Assembly (NCBI RefSeq): GCF_022179065.1
Contig: NZ_BPQD01000025.1
Location: 1 to 64,000 of the forward strand
Source of the DNA: Methylobacterium adhaesivum
Lineage (GTDB): Bacteria > Pseudomonadota > Alphaproteobacteria > Rhizobiales > Beijerinckiaceae
Reading direction: 5' to 3'
Length of the DNA stretch: 64,000 bases
This document shows positions 1 through 7,781 of this stretch, in pieces (the first letter of the stretch is position 1; the number at the start of each line of letters is the position of its first letter). The translations under genes and the position numbers were made by a program. The notes beneath the pieces were generated by a model that did no database searches, was not told the DNA's origin, and worked only from the letters and a program-made list of their open reading frames with translations.

Positions 1-34
1 GGCGCAGCGCTGGACCTACTGATACGGTTTATGC

Positions 35-129
35 CTCATCAGTTTGGTGATGTGGTGACTCACGGGTCCCCTCTCCTGGAAGGAGAGGGGACCCGTCGCG
101 CCCGCTCGATCCGAAGTGATCAAGCGGCG
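35..129 (-). repeat. Dispersed intergenic repeat with hairpin core, copy A
   Basis: Read on the minus strand, this 95-bp stretch aligns without gaps to 22993-23087 on the plus strand; counted by hand, about 78 of 95 positions agree. Its centre is a perfect 16-bp inverted repeat (62-77 with 81-96, loop GGA) that would form a very stable hairpin. The conserved part extends well beyond the hairpin on both sides, so this is more than two similar terminators. It lies downstream of msrP on that gene's strand and could end its transcript, but no U-run follows. It resembles the REP/BIME class of small dispersed elements. The family name is unknown to me. Confidence 0.75.
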
Positions 130-239
130 ACTGTATTGGGGGTCAAACCAAGTCCGCGCGGCGCTTGAGCGAAGCCGAACTCCGCCATTCCGAAGGAATC
201 AGGCGGCGCTCGCACGAGCGCCGCGCCCGGCGGGCCGGA

Positions 240-1190
240 TCAGACGAACAGCCGCTCCTTCTCCAAGCCCTTGTAGAGCCCGGCCACCTGCTCGCCGTAG
301 CCGTTGTAGATCAGCGTCGGCACGCGCTGGTCGGTGCCGAGCACCCGCTCCGTCGCCTGGCTCCAGCGGGGATGCGACACGGCGGGGTTCACGTTGGCCC
401 AGAAGCCGTATTCGGCCGATTGCAGGCCCTCCCAGAAGGTCTTGGGACGCTCGGCTACGAACGAGATCTTCACGATGGATTTGACGGACTTGAAGCCGTA
501 CTTCCACGGCACGGCGAGGCGGATCGGCGCGCCGAACTGCTTCGGCAGGGGCTTGCCGTAGATACCCGTGACCACGAAGGCGAGGTCGTTGGCCGCCTCC
601 GCCATGGTGAGGCCCTCGACGTAGGGCCACGGATACAGGAACGAGCGCTGGCCCGGTGCCATCGCGGGATCGTTGAACGTCTCCATCCGGATGTACTTCG
701 CCCCCGAGGCGGGCTTGGCCAGGGCCACGAGCTTCGACAGGGGAAAGCCCGTCCACGGCACGGCCATGGACCAGGCCTCGACGCAACGGTGCCGGTAGAG
801 GCGCTCCTCGAGACTGACCTTGCGCACGAGATCCTCGAAACCGATCTGGAACGGCTTCTCGACGAGGCCGTCGATAGCGATGGTCCAGGGGTCGGTCTTC
901 AGGGCATTGGCCGCCGGCAGGACGGTCTTGGACATGCCGAATTCGTAGAAGTTGTTGTAGTCGCCGCTGTACTTCTCCGGCGTCACGGCGCGGTCGAGGG
1001 TATAGGCCTCGTTGCGCGGGGCGGGGTAGAGGCCCGTTCCGGCGGCCGCGCGGGCGGCTCTCGGCCCGAGGAGCGAGGCGGCCGTAAGGCCGGCCCCGGC
1101 GCCGAGCAGGGCACGCCGGTTCAGGAAGACGCTTTCGGGGGTTGCGAGGTGCTCCGGGATTTCCCAGCCGCGCGGGCGCTTGATGTGCAT
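240..1190 (-). CDS. msrP: Protein-methionine-sulfoxide reductase catalytic subunit MsrP
   Basis: This 316-residue periplasmic molybdopterin enzyme should reduce methionine sulfoxide in oxidised envelope proteins. The N-terminus carries a twin-arginine signal (Arg25-Arg26 in NRRALLG, then a hydrophobic stretch), as expected for a protein exported folded with its cofactor. The motif RHRCVEAWSM holds the Cys (about 136) that binds molybdenum in the sulfite-oxidase fold, and W-T-G-F-P follows as in E. coli MsrP. I chose the ATG preceded by GGAGGAAC; the open frame runs 23 codons further upstream. The usual haem partner msrQ is not adjacent, which is unusual. The gene lies 107 bp downstream of the acyl-CoA ligase on the same strand and may have its own promoter. 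Confidence 0.93.
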   Translation of the reverse strand: MHIKRPRGWEIPEHLATPESVFLNRRALLGAGAGLTAASLLGPRAARAAAGTGLYPAPRNEAYTLDRAVTPEKYSGDYNNFYEFGMSKTVLPAANALKTDPWTIAIDGLVEKPFQIGFEDLVRKVSLEERLYRHRCVEAWSMAVPWTGFPLSKLVALAKPASGAKYIRMETFNDPAMAPGQRSFLYPWPYVEGLTMAEAANDLAFVVTGIYGKPLPKQFGAPIRLAVPWKYGFKSVKSIVKISFVAERPKTFWEGLQSAEYGFWANVNPAVSHPRWSQATERVLGTDQRVPTLIYNGYGEQVAGLYKGLEKERLFV

Positions 1191-1297
1191 GTCGGGTTCC
1201 TCCGCCAAGGCCGTCCGGTGCGCGCGGGGGCGCATTCGGGTCCGGCCCGTGCCGTACATACGGAGTGAAGCACCGCTTGGTTACAGTCCGGTGGAGA

Positions 1298-2992
1298 TCA
1301 CGACGCGGGCGGATCGTCGCGCAGGGCCCGGCGCAAGACCTTGCCGACATTGGTCTTCGGCAGGGCCTCGTGGAACACCACCCGGCGGGGTACCTTGTAG
1401 CCGGTGAGCTGGGTCTTGGCGAAGGCCCGCAGGATATCGGGCGTGGTCTCGTCCGACCGCCGCACCACATGGGCCACCACCATCTCGCCGGTCTCGTCGT
1501 GGCGCGCGCCCACCACGGCGCATTCGAGGACGCCGGGATGACCGGCCAGCACCTCCTCGATCTCGTTCGGGTAGACGTTGAACCCGGAGACGAGGATCAT
1601 GTCCTTCATCCGGTCGACGATGCGCACCTGTCCGTCGGGCTCGAACACGGCGACGTCGCCCGTGCGGAAATAACCGTCCGCCGTCGTCGCCCGGGCGGTC
1701 TCAGCCGGCCGCTGCCAGTAGCCGGCCATCACCTGGGGGCCGCGCACGCACAGTTCGCCCGCCTCGCCGGGCTCCGCCTCCCGCCCGTCCGCGAGGCGGA
1801 TGGCCACCTCCGTCGACGGCAGGGGAAAGCCGATGGTGCCGGACCATTCGGCGAGCCCCGGCGGATTCACGCAGACCACGGGCGACGTCTCGGACAGGCC
1901 GTAGCCCTCGACGATGGTGGTGCCGGTCACCGCCTTCCACTTCGCCGCCACGGGTGCCTGAACCGCCATGCCGCCCGCGATGATGAAATCGACGTGGCCG
2001 AAATCGACGCCGCCGATGCCGGGATGGTTCACCAGCATATTGAACAGGGTGTTGACCCCGGACAGATGCGTGAAGCGGTTGGCGCGGAGGGTCTTGATGA
2101 AGCCGTCACAGTCGCGCGGGTTCGGGATCAGCAGGCAGCAGCCGCCGAGCCTCACGAACAGGAAGAAGCAGCAGGTCAGGGCGAAGATATGATAGAGCGG
2201 CAGCGCGGTGATCATCACGCGCGCGTGGCCGTCTTCCCCGTCGATGCAGAACCAGCTCTGGCACTGCACGACGTTGGCCACGATGTTGCGGTGGGTCAGC
2301 ATCGCCGCCTTGGCGACCCCCGTGGTGCCGCCGGTATATTGCAGGAAGGCGAGATCATTGGGCGCGATGGTGACGGTGGGGCGCGGCAGGGTCCGGCCGA
2401 GACGTCGGACCTGCTCGAAGCGAACCGTCCGGTCCGCCGGCAGGGTGTAGGCCGGCACGGCCTTCTTCACACGGCGGCTGGCCCAGCCGATGGCCATGCC
2501 TTTCAGGCCCAGACCGTCGCCCGGGCCGACGACGACGATGCGCTCCAACGCGACATCGGCCAGCGACACCTCGACGGTCCGGGCGAAGTTCTCGAGGACG
2601 AACAGTGCCCGCGCTCCGGAATCCACCAGCTGCGCCGTCAGTTCGCGCGGGGTGTAGAGCGGGTTGACGTTGACGACGGTGCAGCCGGCGAGCAACACCC
2701 CGAGGATCGCCGCCGGATAGGCCGGCACGTTCGGCATCATGAGGGCGATGCGGTCTCCCCGGCCGAACCCCTGCGCGGCGAGCCACGCCGCCACGGCCCG
2801 GGCCGAGTCGCCGAGCGCCGCATAGGTGATGCGGGAGCCGAAACACTGCAGCGCCGGTCGCTCCGGATGGCGCCGCAGCGTATCCTCGAACAGGTCGACG
2901 AGGGTGCCGAGGGCCGCCGGATCGATCTCGGCCGGGATGCCCGGCGGATAGGCGGACAGCCACGGGCGCTCGGCGCCGCGGACTTGACCCAT
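1298..2992 (-). CDS. Long-chain fatty acid-CoA ligase (FadD-like AMP-binding enzyme)
   Basis: The 564-residue protein belongs to the ANL adenylate-forming superfamily and should activate a fatty or related carboxylic acid to its CoA thioester via an acyl-adenylate. Visible motifs are the phosphate loop YTGGTTGVAKAAMLTH near residue 218, EGYGLSETSP, the GYFRTGDVA hinge region, the FACS-like segment MILVSGFNVYPNEIEE, and the C-terminal catalytic lysine in PKTNVGKVLRR. The overall arrangement matches FadD rather than acetyl-CoA synthetase or 4-coumarate ligase, but chain-length preference cannot be read from sequence. The start is the ATG preceded by GGGAGG; upstream in-frame residues look non-coding. 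I leave the symbol blank because Methylobacterium genomes usually have several paralogues. Confidence 0.85.
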   Translation of the reverse strand: MGQVRGAERPWLSAYPPGIPAEIDPAALGTLVDLFEDTLRRHPERPALQCFGSRITYAALGDSARAVAAWLAAQGFGRGDRIALMMPNVPAYPAAILGVLLAGCTVVNVNPLYTPRELTAQLVDSGARALFVLENFARTVEVSLADVALERIVVVGPGDGLGLKGMAIGWASRRVKKAVPAYTLPADRTVRFEQVRRLGRTLPRPTVTIAPNDLAFLQYTGGTTGVAKAAMLTHRNIVANVVQCQSWFCIDGEDGHARVMITALPLYHIFALTCCFFLFVRLGGCCLLIPNPRDCDGFIKTLRANRFTHLSGVNTLFNMLVNHPGIGGVDFGHVDFIIAGGMAVQAPVAAKWKAVTGTTIVEGYGLSETSPVVCVNPPGLAEWSGTIGFPLPSTEVAIRLADGREAEPGEAGELCVRGPQVMAGYWQRPAETARATTADGYFRTGDVAVFEPDGQVRIVDRMKDMILVSGFNVYPNEIEEVLAGHPGVLECAVVGARHDETGEMVVAHVVRRSDETTPDILRAFAKTQLTGYKVPRRVVFHEALPKTNVGKVLRRALRDDPPAS

Positions 2993-3076
2993 TGGAACCT
3001 CCCTGTGATGTGACGCAGCGACTTGGCGCCGCTTTCGTTCACATCTGAACCATCTTCCCGGATTCATCCTCTGGGA

Positions 3077-3793
3077 TCAACCCGTCGTACCCCATGGTGT
3101 CCGAGCCCGTGCCCGGCTGTCGAGCCAGTCGAGGCCGGCATGGGGCAGGAAGGCGAGGAGAACGAGGCCGGCGGCGAGGCCCGCTTCCTCACCCGTGAGG
3201 GGGCGGCGGGGCCAGGCCCCGAAACCCGCGACCGTCGCGAGGCCGAGCACCGCGACGGCGAACCAGAGGGCGAGGGTCCGCGCGAGCATCCGGCCCGCGC
3301 CCGCGCGGAGGCGCCGGCCCCATCCGGCGCGGCTGCGGGCGAGACCCGGGGTGAAGAGGCCGCCGAGGCCGAGGGCAAGGCCGAAGACGACGGCGGCGGC
3401 GGCCGAGCCGAGGGCGTAGGCCACCGGCATGCTCTGCCCGGTCAGAAACGCCATGCCGCCCGTGGCGAAGCCCGCCCGCAGGACCAGTCCCCCGAAGGTG
3501 GGATACAGGCAGGCGGCCGCCAGCAGCATGACGGCGAGAGCGCCACCGAGACCGCGCCGCACGAGGCCGACGTGTCCGGGCCGCGCCGATCCGAGGAGGA
3601 TTCGCGCGAGGCCGTACACGATGGCGGCGGCGAACAGCGGGTAGCGGTCGAGGAAGAACCCGTAGAACCAAGCCTCGACCACGCCCGGCAGGACCGTGCG
3701 CTGGCTGAAGCCCGTGAGCCAGGCCAGGGCAACGGCCAGGATCGCGACCGCCGCCGGGCCGAGGGCCCGGACGGCAGCAGGGACCCGGATCAC
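3077..3793 (-). CDS. Polytopic membrane protein, unknown function
   Basis: I do not recognise this 238-residue protein. It starts at a GTG that overlaps the pepA stop (GTGA), so translation is probably coupled to the aminopeptidase. About six hydrophobic segments rich in Ala, Leu and Gly are visible; the first is at residues 10-28 and the last near the C-terminus, followed by a short basic tail. There are almost no histidines, so it lacks the haem ligands of MsrQ. The open frame continues upstream through pepA, but that part is out of frame with the real gene and non-coding. Ala/Arg-rich low complexity makes remote homology hard to judge. Codon use matches its neighbours. Confidence 0.65.
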   Translation of the reverse strand: MIRVPAAVRALGPAAVAILAVALAWLTGFSQRTVLPGVVEAWFYGFFLDRYPLFAAAIVYGLARILLGSARPGHVGLVRRGLGGALAVMLLAAACLYPTFGGLVLRAGFATGGMAFLTGQSMPVAYALGSAAAAVVFGLALGLGGLFTPGLARSRAGWGRRLRAGAGRMLARTLALWFAVAVLGLATVAGFGAWPRRPLTGEEAGLAAGLVLLAFLPHAGLDWLDSRARARTPWGTTG

Positions 3794-5283
3794 GCTTCGT
3801 AGTTGTCGCGCACGAGGCGGTCGAGGAGGCGCACGCCCCAGCCGGCACCCCAGCTCCGGTTGATCTCCGAGGAGGAGGACGACATGGCCACCCCCGCGAT
3901 GTCGAGATGGGCCCACGGCACGTCGTTGGTGTAGCGCTTGATGAACGAAGCGGCGGTGGCGGCACCTCCGTGGCGCCCGCCGGTGTTCTTCATGTCGGCG
4001 AACTTCGAGTCGATGGCCTTGTCGTAGGCCGGGATCAACGGCATCCGCCACACGGCCTCGCCCGTGGCCTCGCCGGCGGCGGTGAGCTTGGCGGCGAGGT
4101 CGTCGTCGCTGGAGAACAGGCCGGCCACGTCCTGGCCCAAAGCGACGATGATCGCGCCCGTGAGGGTCGCGAGGTCGACCATGAACTTCGGCTTGTAGGC
4201 GCCCTGGACGTGCCAGATCACGTCGGCGAGGACGAGGCGGCCCTCGGCGTCGGTGTTGATGATCTCGATGGTCTGGCCCGACATGGAGGTGACGATGTCG
4301 CCGGGGCGATACGCGTCGCCGTCGGGCATGTTCTCGACGATGCCGATGGCGCCGACGACGTTCACCTTCGCCTTGCGGGAGGCCAGGGCATGCAGGGTGC
4401 CGACGACGCAGGCCGCCCCCCCCATGTCGCCCTTCATGTCCTCCATGCCGGCCGCGCCCTTGATGGAAATGCCGCCGGAATCGAAGCAGACGCCCTTGCC
4501 GATGAAGGCGATGGGCGCCTCGCCCGGCGTGCCGCCGTTCCAGCGCATGACCACGACGCGGGGCTCCTTCACGGAGCCGCGGGCCACGGCCAGGAGCGCG
4601 CCCATGCCGAGGGCGGCGAGCTTGGCGGGACCGAGCACCTCGACCTCGACGCCGAGCTTCGTCAGGGCCTCGGCCCGGCGGGCGAATTCCTCGGGGAAGA
4701 GGACGTTCGGCGGCTCGTTGACGAGTTCGCGCGCGACGATCACGCCCTCGGCGACGGCCTCCGTCGCCGGTGCCGCGGCCTCGGCGGCGGCGGGGTCGGC
4801 CACCATCAGGGTCAGGGCGGTGCCGCGGGCCTCCTCGCCCTCGGGCTTCTTCTTCGTCTTGTAACGGTCGAAGCTGTAGTGCCGCAGGCGCGCGCCAAGG
4901 GCGAAGTCGGCGGCATTCCCGCCCGACACGGAGACGCCCGGCAGGATCAGGGCGACGCTCGCGGTGCGGCCCGTGACCTTGCTGGCCGTGAAGCCGCCGA
5001 GCACCGGCCAGTCGATCTTGGCCCGGTCCTTCTCGGAGCCGAGGCCGACGACCACGAGCCGGTCGACATCGAGACCCGCCGGGGCCGGCAGGGAGAGTGC
5101 CGACAGGGACTTGCCCTTGAAGCGCTCGCTCGCCGCCGCCCGCGCCAGGAGATCGGCGGCCCCGCGCCCGATCGCCTGGGCGACTTCGGGGGCGAGGGTC
5201 AGGTCGTCTCCGACGAAGACAACGAGGTCACCCCGGCCCACTGGTGCGAGAGGGCCGAATGCGATCGTGATATCGTCCGCCAT
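3790..5283 (-). CDS. pepA: Leucyl aminopeptidase (M17 family)
   Basis: This 497-residue cytosolic aminopeptidase removes N-terminal residues from peptides using two metal ions. The family signature NTDAEGRL is present near residue 343, and the metal-binding stretch [15 protein letters not shown] precedes it. The N-terminal macrodomain-like half is typical of PepA, and the length is normal. The chosen ATG begins [10 protein letters not shown]; the open frame extends 38 codons upstream, but that part has no family character and enters the divergent promoter region shared with lptF. In many proteobacteria pepA lies divergent from lptF, as here. In E. coli PepA also acts in Xer recombination; nothing here shows such a role. 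Confidence 0.96.
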   Translation of the reverse strand: MADDITIAFGPLAPVGRGDLVVFVGDDLTLAPEVAQAIGRGAADLLARAAASERFKGKSLSALSLPAPAGLDVDRLVVVGLGSEKDRAKIDWPVLGGFTASKVTGRTASVALILPGVSVSGGNAADFALGARLRHYSFDRYKTKKKPEGEEARGTALTLMVADPAAAEAAAPATEAVAEGVIVARELVNEPPNVLFPEEFARRAEALTKLGVEVEVLGPAKLAALGMGALLAVARGSVKEPRVVVMRWNGGTPGEAPIAFIGKGVCFDSGGISIKGAAGMEDMKGDMGGAACVVGTLHALASRKAKVNVVGAIGIVENMPDGDAYRPGDIVTSMSGQTIEIINTDAEGRLVLADVIWHVQGAYKPKFMVDLATLTGAIIVALGQDVAGLFSSDDDLAAKLTAAGEATGEAVWRMPLIPAYDKAIDSKFADMKNTGGRHGGAATAASFIKRYTNDVPWAHLDIAGVAMSSSSSEINRSWGAGWGVRLLDRLVRDNYEA

Positions 5284-5525
5284 ACCTGCAGCTTCCCAAG
5301 GTCGTTCGTGGCAAGGTCGTTCATGGTGCGTCACGGCCCGTCGCGAGGGGCGGCACCGCGTCGATTTCCTGTGTACCCGTTGAGCGGCGGAACGCAACGC
5401 GAGCGCGGCACCGTCCCACCCCGTGCGCTGCGTAACATGCCGAGGCTCGACGCACCCCGCGCCCCCGCGCTACATCGGCCCGTCGCCGTGCCGGTGCCCG
5501 GGCGGATCGACGACCGCGAGAATCG

Positions 5526-6683
5526 ATGACGCAGATCGAACGCTACATCTTCCGAATCGCGTTCGGAGCCTTTCTCTCCTGCCTCGTCGGCCTCACCGGA
5601 ACGATCTGGGTGACGCAGGCCCTGCGGGAACTCGACCTCATCACCGCCAAGGGCCAGACCCTGGTGATCTTCTTCCTCATCACCGGTCTGTCCCTCCCCA
5701 CCCTGATCACCGTGATTGCGCCGGTGGCCCTGTTCATCGCGGTGGTCTACGCCCTGAACAAGCTCAACGGCGATTCCGAACTCATCGTCATGTCGGCGGC
5801 GGGGATGAAGCCGCGCCGCATCCTGCGACCCTTCCTCACCCTCGGCCTCGCCGTGAGCTTCGCCGTGGCGTTCCTGACCATCCAGGTGATGCCCTCCTCG
5901 TTCCAGGAACTGCGCGACGTGCTCACCCGCGTGCGGGGCGACTTCATCGCCAACGTGGTCAAGGAGGGCCAGTTCACGCAGCTCGACAGCGGCATCACCT
6001 TCCATTTCCGCGAGCGCGGCCCCGGCGGCACGCTGCTGGGGATCTTCATTCAGGACAAGCGCGAGCCGGGCAAAAGCGTGGTCTACCTCGCCGAGCGCGG
6101 CCAGGCCGTGGATTACGGCGGCCAGAGCTACCTCGCCCTGGAAAAGGGCAGCGTGCACCGCCAGCAGAAGGATTCGCGGGATTCCTCGATCATCACCTTC
6201 GAGCGCTACACCGTCGATCTCGCCGCCTTCACCCCTCCGGACGGGGAAGTGACCTACAAGCCGCGCGAGCGCTCGACGACGCAGCTGTTCTTCCCCGACC
6301 GGTCGGAGAACTACTACCAGCTCCAGAAGGGCCGCTTCCGGTCCGAACTCCACGACCGCCTGTCGTCTTGGCTCTATCCCCTGGCTTTGACCTTCATCGC
6401 CTTTGCGGCGCTCGGCGATCCGCGCACCACCCGCCAGGGCCGGGGCGCGGCGGTCGCGGGCGCCGTGGTGGCCGTGGTGGTGCTGCGGATCGCGGGCTTC
6501 GCCGCCACCTCCGCGGCCACCCGCAGCCAGGGCGCGGTTGTGGCGATCTATGCCGTGCCGCTCGTCGCCATCGCGTGGTCGAGCGTCCTCATTTTCTACG
6601 GGCCGGCGGTGCGGACATGGAGCGCGCGGGCGGCGCGCAGCTTTGCCGGACTCCTGAGCCGCCCGCGCCTGAGTCGGGCCTGA
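5526..6683 (+). CDS. lptF: LPS export ABC transporter permease LptF
   Basis: This 385-residue inner-membrane protein is one of the two permeases of the LptB2FG complex, which extracts lipopolysaccharide from the inner membrane and feeds it to the LptC-LptA bridge. The N-terminal start MTQIERYIFR, the hydrophobic segments around residues 10-30, 50-75 and 95-120, the long periplasmic jelly-roll domain and the C-terminal membrane segments match the YjgP/YjgQ family. lptG follows after 3 bp, so the two are cotranscribed and probably translationally coupled. The ATPase gene lptB and the lptA/lptC genes are not in this window. Confidence 0.95.
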   Translation: MTQIERYIFRIAFGAFLSCLVGLTGTIWVTQALRELDLITAKGQTLVIFFLITGLSLPTLITVIAPVALFIAVVYALNKLNGDSELIVMSAAGMKPRRILRPFLTLGLAVSFAVAFLTIQVMPSSFQELRDVLTRVRGDFIANVVKEGQFTQLDSGITFHFRERGPGGTLLGIFIQDKREPGKSVVYLAERGQAVDYGGQSYLALEKGSVHRQQKDSRDSSIITFERYTVDLAAFTPPDGEVTYKPRERSTTQLFFPDRSENYYQLQKGRFRSELHDRLSSWLYPLALTFIAFAALGDPRTTRQGRGAAVAGAVVAVVVLRIAGFAATSAATRSQGAVVAIYAVPLVAIAWSSVLIFYGPAVRTWSARAARSFAGLLSRPRLSRA

Positions 6684-6686
6684 CCC

Positions 6687-7781
6687 GTGAGCGCCCTCAT
6701 CGGCCTCACCCTCGGGCGCTACTTCGCGGCGCGCTTCCTGCGCACGATCCTGGGCGTGTTCCTCACGGTCTTCACCCTCGTCTACACCCTCGATTTCGTC
6801 GAGCTGCTGCGCCGCGCCGGCGACGCGGAGGGCGCGTCCACGGGTCTGATGGCCCAGCTCGCCCTGTTCCGGACCCCGGCCGTGGCCGAGGGCGTACTGC
6901 CCTTCGCGATCCTGTTCGGGTCCATGGCTTCCCTGCTCCAGCTCTCGCGCAAGCTCGAACTCGTGGTGGCGCGGGCCGCCGGCATCTCCGCCTGGCAGTT
7001 CCTCCAGCCCGGCCTGTTCGTGGCGCTTGCCATCGGGGCCTTTACGGTGGGGGTCTACAATCCGGTCTCGGCCCTCTTGAAGCAGCGCTCCACGGAGATC
7101 GAGGCGAAGATCTTCGCCAAATCCACCAAGGCGGGGTCTGGCAAGGACATCTGGATCCGCCAGCGCAGCCTCGACGGACAGGCGATCCTGCGCGCCGAGA
7201 CCGCCGTCGAGGGCACCACGACGCTCGCGGGCGTCTCGGCCTACACGTTCGACGAGGCGGGCCTCTTCGTGTCGGAGATCGACGCCGCCCGGGCGATCCT
7301 CCACGACGGCTACTGGGAGCTGCAGGAGGCCCGCCTGCTCACCCCCGACGCGCCGCCCGAGGCGTTTTCCACATATCTCATCGCCTCGACCCTCGACCCC
7401 GGACAGGTACGCCAGCGCTTCACCCCACCGGAATCTGTGCCTTTCTGGCAACTGCCCGAGACGATCGCACGCAACGAGCGGGCTGGATTGGATGCGACGC
7501 GTTACCGACTCCAGTATGATGTGCTGATGGCGCGACCGGTTCTCTTCGTCGCCATGGTGCTCGTCGCGGCCAGCGTTTCCTTAAGGTTCTTCCGCTTTGG
7601 TGGCGTGGGAAAGCTCGTGCTCGGCGGCGTGGCCGCAGGGTTCGCGCTCTATGTCGCGCGGCAGCTCCTCGAGGGGTTGGGAGCGTCGGGGATCGTCACG
7701 CCGGCGGTGGCGGCGTGGTTCCCGGCTGTGGTAGGAAGTCTTCTCGGTACGCTCACGCTTCTCTATCAGGAGGACGGCTGA
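6687..7781 (+). CDS. lptG: LPS export ABC transporter permease LptG
   Basis: This 364-residue protein pairs with LptF in the LptB2FG lipopolysaccharide extractor. It has the family layout of N-terminal membrane segments (RFLRTILGVFLTVFTLVYTL and later stretches), a periplasmic domain in the middle third and three membrane segments at the C-terminus. The start is a GTG immediately after the lptF stop. The stop codon overlaps the start of lptD in the string TGATG, which supports one transcript for lptF, lptG and lptD. This links the inner-membrane extractor to the outer-membrane translocon, an arrangement common in alphaproteobacteria. Confidence 0.95.
   Translation: MSALIGLTLGRYFAARFLRTILGVFLTVFTLVYTLDFVELLRRAGDAEGASTGLMAQLALFRTPAVAEGVLPFAILFGSMASLLQLSRKLELVVARAAGISAWQFLQPGLFVALAIGAFTVGVYNPVSALLKQRSTEIEAKIFAKSTKAGSGKDIWIRQRSLDGQAILRAETAVEGTTTLAGVSAYTFDEAGLFVSEIDAARAILHDGYWELQEARLLTPDAPPEAFSTYLIASTLDPGQVRQRFTPPESVPFWQLPETIARNERAGLDATRYRLQYDVLMARPVLFVAMVLVAASVSLRFFRFGGVGKLVLGGVAAGFALYVARQLLEGLGASGIVTPAVAAWFPAVVGSLLGTLTLLYQEDG

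Noticed and set aside
1265-3013. A 582-codon plus-strand open frame and many other long frames opposite known genes
   Set aside because: They are antisense frames of high-GC genes, rich in Arg, Gly, Ala and His, without ribosome-binding sites or domains. The acyl-CoA ligase, msrP and others explain the DNA.
3077-3793. The membrane protein as MsrQ, partner of MsrP
   Set aside because: MsrQ needs conserved histidines for haem; this protein has very few and lies on the far side of an acyl-CoA ligase gene.
5331-7451. A 706-codon minus-strand open frame opposite lptF and lptG
   Set aside because: Low-complexity charged composition with no motif; lptF and lptG on the plus strand have full family signatures.
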